A stretch of 64,000 nucleotides of DNA from JAGVSR01 sp964589785 (GTDB lineage Bacteria > Pseudomonadota > Alphaproteobacteria > Rhizobiales > Hyphomicrobiaceae). This document shows positions 61,101-64,000 of the stretch, piece after piece (the first letter of the stretch is position 1; every line of letters starts with the position of its first letter). Below the pieces are notes generated by a model. The model was not told the DNA's origin. It ran no database searches and was given only the letters and a program-made list of their open reading frames with translations. A program made the position numbers and the translations under genes. The stretch is from assembly GCA_964589785.1 (NCBI GenBank), contig CAZPUQ010000009.1:38573-102572 (forward strand), written 5' to 3'.

Positions 61101-61630
61101 GGCATTCTGGATTTCAGCTTCAGGCTTTCCCCGTCGACGACGAACCGGCCGAATCCGTGATGGTGGATCGTCCTCGGCTTCCTCTGCCGCGAATCGCGCC
61201 ATGCGGCCCGCACCTCGAGGACGAACAGGCCGAAGGTCCGCACGAGCCGTCGATCGATGACCACGCATTCGAGGTTCGCGAAGCACTCCGCGATGAGCGG
61301 CGGGCTTACGGTTGAAGCGGGCAAGGGGCTGAGACCCAGCGTCGCGAGCTTGTCCGTGCTGCGGCCGGAGCAGTTGCCGACGGCTACCACCGTTTTTGCC
61401 ATGTCCACGGCGGGAATGGCGATGACGCATTCGCCCGTCGCCTCGAGCGCCTGATAGCTGTGATTGGCGGGACTGACGACGCAGGCGATCATCGGCGGCT
61501 CGAAGTCGACCATCATGTGCCAGGACATGGTCATGACGTTCGCCTGGCCCTTGCGGGCCGTCGTCAGCAGTACGACGGGACCCGGCTCGATGAGCTGATA
61601 GACTTTTGCGAGCGGCATCTGCTTGTGCAT
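61097..61630 (-). CDS. Flavin reductase / flavin-binding family protein
   Basis: 177 aa. The FMN-binding split-barrel pattern is visible: VVLLTTARKGQANVMTMSWHM, PPMIACVVSPANHSY, ATGECVIAIPAVDMA and, further on, AECFANLECVV. Members pass reduced flavin or act as NAD(P)H:flavin oxidoreductases. Start at 61630 has GGAG upstream; the much longer open frame in front is not coding-like. Convergent with nsrR with a 4-base overlap. Confidence 0.82.
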   Translation of the reverse strand: MHKQMPLAKVYQLIEPGPVVLLTTARKGQANVMTMSWHMMVDFEPPMIACVVSPANHSYQALEATGECVIAIPAVDMAKTVVAVGNCSGRSTDKLATLGLSPLPASTVSPPLIAECFANLECVVIDRRLVRTFGLFVLEVRAAWRDSRQRKPRTIHHHGFGRFVVDGESLKLKSRMP

Positions 61631-61795
61631 GGCAAAGCTCCGTTTCACGAGCGCACCCTTTTCAAGTCGAGGGGCCGGGCGCGGCGAAGCTGACCGCAAG
61701 CGGGCCCCGAATCCTGGCTCCGCAGCCCGATTTTTCTTGCCGCGGCCCGGCCGTCGTGACCTCGTAAGGGGCTGCTGACGCCAGGAGGAGTGCTC

Positions 61796-62245
61796 ATGTC
61801 CATACCCGATGTTGTCGCGCATGGCGTGCAACAGCTCCAGGAATGGCTGAAGTCGCTTCGCGATAACGGCGACCTCGCGCATACGGACGAGGCGTTGGCG
61901 GTGCTGCGCGCCGTGCTCCATCAGCTCCGGGATCGGCTGACGCTCGAGGAGGCCGTCGACCTCGGCCAGCAGTTGCCGACGATCGTCCGCGGATTCTATT
62001 TCGAGGGCTGGAGGCCGCGTCACCTTCCCGAGAAGCTGCATACCCGCGAGGCGTTCGTGGACGCGGTGGCCCAGAGGCTCCTCCCGCGCCGGCTCGACGC
62101 CGACCGGGCCGTCCGCGACGTCTTCGCGCTGCTGGCCCATTTCTGTGACCCCGGCGAGATCGCCGACGTCATCGCGCAACTGCCGTCGGAGCTCAAGGAG
62201 CTGTGGCCCGAAACGGCGCGCACCTACCGGGAACGCACACGCTGA
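61796..62245 (+). CDS. DUF2267 family protein
   Basis: 149 aa with AGGAGGAG upstream of the ATG. It has the DUF2267 pattern: AVLRAVLHQLRDRLTLEEAVDLGQQLP, ILVRGFYFEGW-like block, and a second half with VRDVFALLAHFCDPGEIADV. The family often sits with stress genes; function unknown. Cytoplasmic. Confidence 0.85.
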   Translation: MSIPDVVAHGVQQLQEWLKSLRDNGDLAHTDEALAVLRAVLHQLRDRLTLEEAVDLGQQLPTIVRGFYFEGWRPRHLPEKLHTREAFVDAVAQRLLPRRLDADRAVRDVFALLAHFCDPGEIADVIAQLPSELKELWPETARTYRERTR

Positions 62246-62252
62246 CCGGCCC

Positions 62253-63233
62253 TTAGGGCACGAAATCGAACGCCGCAACGACCGCCGCGTGCTGCGATCC
62301 GGGCGGGCGGTCGACCTTGGCGTAGGCGACGGCCTCGTCGCCGAGCGCCTCGTTGTGGATCTCGAGCGACCGGAAATGGGCGTAGAGGCCGCGGCTCGCC
62401 AGGATGTGGTCGAGCATCAGAGGGCGGCCGTGATGGCGCACGCTCCACCTGAGATCCGTAGGCACGGTGCGGTCGAGCACGACGAGACTCAAGGGCGCCA
62501 GCGCGCCGTTGCCCGTGTCCTCCTCGGCGGCTGCCACGATCTTCAATGGCGTCTCGTGGTCCTCGGCGTTGAAGTCGCCGGCGACCGCGATGAGGGCATG
62601 CGCGTCCGCCGCAAGAAGCCGGTCGATCAGACGGCGGGCTTCGAGGGCCTGGGCGGCGCGCCGGACCGAGGCCGTGAAGTAGCCTTCCGCCCAGCCCGAG
62701 ACGCTCTTCCATACAAACGGCGCGAGCTTCTGGCCGGCGATCGGCGCGGCGATGGGCGCGCGCAGATGCAGATTGACGACCATCACCGGGCGGTCGCCGC
62801 CGGCATCGATGGCGGTGAGCAGCAGCGGCCGGTCGAAGCGCAGGAGGTCGGCGCCTGCGTCCGCGGGTGCGGCCGTCTGCGCGGCGTAGGTGAGGGGCGG
62901 CACTAATTCGTGCCGGATGCTTTCGATGGTGGCAAAAGGCCAGCGCGACAGCGTGACGAGGTTATGGACATCCGCCGGGCCTCGGCCGGAGGGCGCCGTG
63001 CCGACCGCCCGGTAATAGGTCTCGTAGGGGGTTCCACTCAACAGACGGTCGAGGGCCAGCAATCGCCGCCCGCTTTGTCCGGGCAGATGCTGGGCGTTCA
63101 CCTCCTGCAGGCAGAGGATGTCGGCGCGGATGCGCTGCAGGGCGGGACGAAGGATCTGCGCGCGCACGTCGAGCGGCAGATTGGCCTTCGGCGGCAGGTC
63201 GAGGCTTTCCAGATTGAATGTGGCAATCCGCAT
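62253..63233 (-). CDS. Endonuclease/exonuclease/phosphatase (EEP) family protein
   Basis: 326 aa. The EEP fold is marked by MRIATFNLESL, ILCLQEVNAQ (metal-binding Glu), AVAGDFNAE (Asp and Asn) and the end RPPGSQHAAVVAAF (catalytic His region). Such enzymes cut DNA or sugar phosphates; the substrate is not predictable. No signal peptide. Confidence 0.85.
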   Translation of the reverse strand: MRIATFNLESLDLPPKANLPLDVRAQILRPALQRIRADILCLQEVNAQHLPGQSGRRLLALDRLLSGTPYETYYRAVGTAPSGRGPADVHNLVTLSRWPFATIESIRHELVPPLTYAAQTAAPADAGADLLRFDRPLLLTAIDAGGDRPVMVVNLHLRAPIAAPIAGQKLAPFVWKSVSGWAEGYFTASVRRAAQALEARRLIDRLLAADAHALIAVAGDFNAEDHETPLKIVAAAEEDTGNGALAPLSLVVLDRTVPTDLRWSVRHHGRPLMLDHILASRGLYAHFRSLEIHNEALGDEAVAYAKVDRPPGSQHAAVVAAFDFVP

Positions 63234-63338
63234 GGGCTGTCAGGTGGTCCGCCGGCGCGGCCGTGAGACCCTGGCGCGGGCGATCGGGATGGGGCGGGCG
63301 TCGCTGATCGGACGGAGCCGCAGTCTTAAGGACGCAGC

Positions 63339-63878
63339 CTAGAATGTGAAGCGGCGTCCGACCGCGAGCGCCGCGCTGACCGGAACGGCGAGCCCGTCCG
63401 CCAGCCGCTTCCAGACCGCGCGCGGCCGATCCGTCCGCGCCCCGTTGTTGCCGGGAAGGCCCACCGTCCGCGCCTGGCCCGTGGGCGTCAGCACGACCCG
63501 GACCTTGCCGGACCGCGCCGCCGCGATCTCCTCGCCCTCGCCGATCAGCCGCCAAGTCTCGCCGTCCGTCGGCGGCACGATGTCCACGGGCTCCCGGAGC
63601 GCGGCACTGAGATCGCTGAAGCCGGTTCGCAACTGCTCGATCCAGTCGTCGAAGCCGTCGGTTAGCCGCGCCTCATCGTAGCGCACGGCGAGCATCAGGC
63701 GGGCCTTCGTGCCCCCGGTCGTGCCTTGGCCCGCGCGAACGCGGTCTCCGAACAGCGTGACGTCGAGAAGGGCAGGGCGCTCGTCGGCCCACCGCGCGAG
63801 GAGCCGAACGATCGGCAGGACGTTCGCACCCATTCGTGCGATGTCGCTCGTTGCGATCGGCGCCTGATCCGGCCTCAT
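63339..63878 (-). CDS. Hypothetical protein (179 aa)
   Basis: 179 aa from an ATG with GGGGGGAG upstream. Mixed charge, no signal peptide. It contains LLDVTLFGDRVRAGQGTTGG and ends VGRRFTF. I recognise no family with confidence. It is about 105 bases upstream of the EEP gene on the same strand. Confidence 0.5.
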   Translation of the reverse strand: MRPDQAPIATSDIARMGANVLPIVRLLARWADERPALLDVTLFGDRVRAGQGTTGGTKARLMLAVRYDEARLTDGFDDWIEQLRTGFSDLSAALREPVDIVPPTDGETWRLIGEGEEIAAARSGKVRVVLTPTGQARTVGLPGNNGARTDRPRAVWKRLADGLAVPVSAALAVGRRFTF

Positions 63879-64000
63879 GATGCTCCCCCCGTGCCGAAGC
63901 CCGGCCAACGTATTAGAAGCGCGCCGGCTTGTCCGCACTCCAGCGGCCACGCCAGAATATTTTCCACAGCCGCGACCGCCGCTTCACGTTGCTGCCATCC

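Noticed and set aside
61631..62278. A long upstream extension of the flavin reductase frame
   Set aside because: It reads through the DUF2267 gene on the other strand, and a ribosome site supports the internal start.
1..64000. tRNA, rRNA, CRISPR array, insertion sequence or prophage
   Set aside because: I looked for conserved tRNA arms, regularly spaced repeats, transposase and phage structural genes, and found none. The only repeat is the REP-like element at 15779.

Overview
The window is high-GC DNA with densely packed genes. It contains no rRNA, tRNA, CRISPR array, insertion sequence or prophage that I can see. Several genes point to an alphaproteobacterium, probably of the Hyphomicrobiales, able to handle C1 compounds or alcohols. 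These are two XoxF-like PQQ dehydrogenases with MoxY/MoxX-type two-component systems, the glycine cleavage operon behind a tandem glycine riboswitch, serA and a serine-glyoxylate aminotransferase. No species-level marker is visible.

Layout. 1-7.5 kb: housekeeping and stress genes (CPBP protease, Hsp20, a stand-alone Prim-Pol protein, a Clp-fold membrane protease, a DksA-type zinc finger protein, a patatin lipoprotein, an AI-2E transporter). 7.8-15.7 kb: an outer-membrane barrel, an arginine set (NhaC-type antiporter, arginine deiminase, ArcD-like permease), MarC and an EreA/ChaN-like secreted protein, ending in a palindromic REP-type repeat. 15.9-39.2 kb: the PQQ island. 39.4-47.8 kb: DegP-type protease, serA, glycine riboswitch and gcvTHP. 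47.9-57.3 kb: cyclopropane synthase, YbaK-like deacylase, a cytidylate-kinase-like/BON fusion, a CBS protein, a cNMP-patatin protein, gdhA, serine-glyoxylate aminotransferase and Rnk. 57.8-64 kb: an amine oxidoreductase, ferredoxin, an NsrR/truncated haemoglobin/cytochrome P460 nitric-oxide cassette with a recognisable operator, then flavin reductase, DUF2267, an EEP-family protein and an unknown protein.

The PQQ island is the most unusual part. It carries two parallel modules. Each has a sensor kinase and NarL-type regulator, a disulfide-rich XoxF-like dehydrogenase, a MoxJ/XoxJ-like binding protein fused to ankyrin repeats, and a YVTN beta-propeller. Module 1 (15.9-24.7 kb) adds an SRPBCC protein and a DUF3617 protein. 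Module 2 (27.6-39.2 kb) adds a YHS-like protein, the only c-type cytochrome, an orphan ABC binding protein, a helical secreted protein and an eight-bladed WD40 protein. Between them lie a VWA protein, a SoxYZ-like fusion and a formylglycine-generating-enzyme-like protein that lacks the catalytic cysteines. Nearly every product has a signal peptide, so the system is periplasmic. A short palindrome (GGGM-N5-TCCY) recurs in the promoter gaps of the island and may be the regulators' operator.

All assignments rest on reading motifs and alignments by eye. No database search was run.
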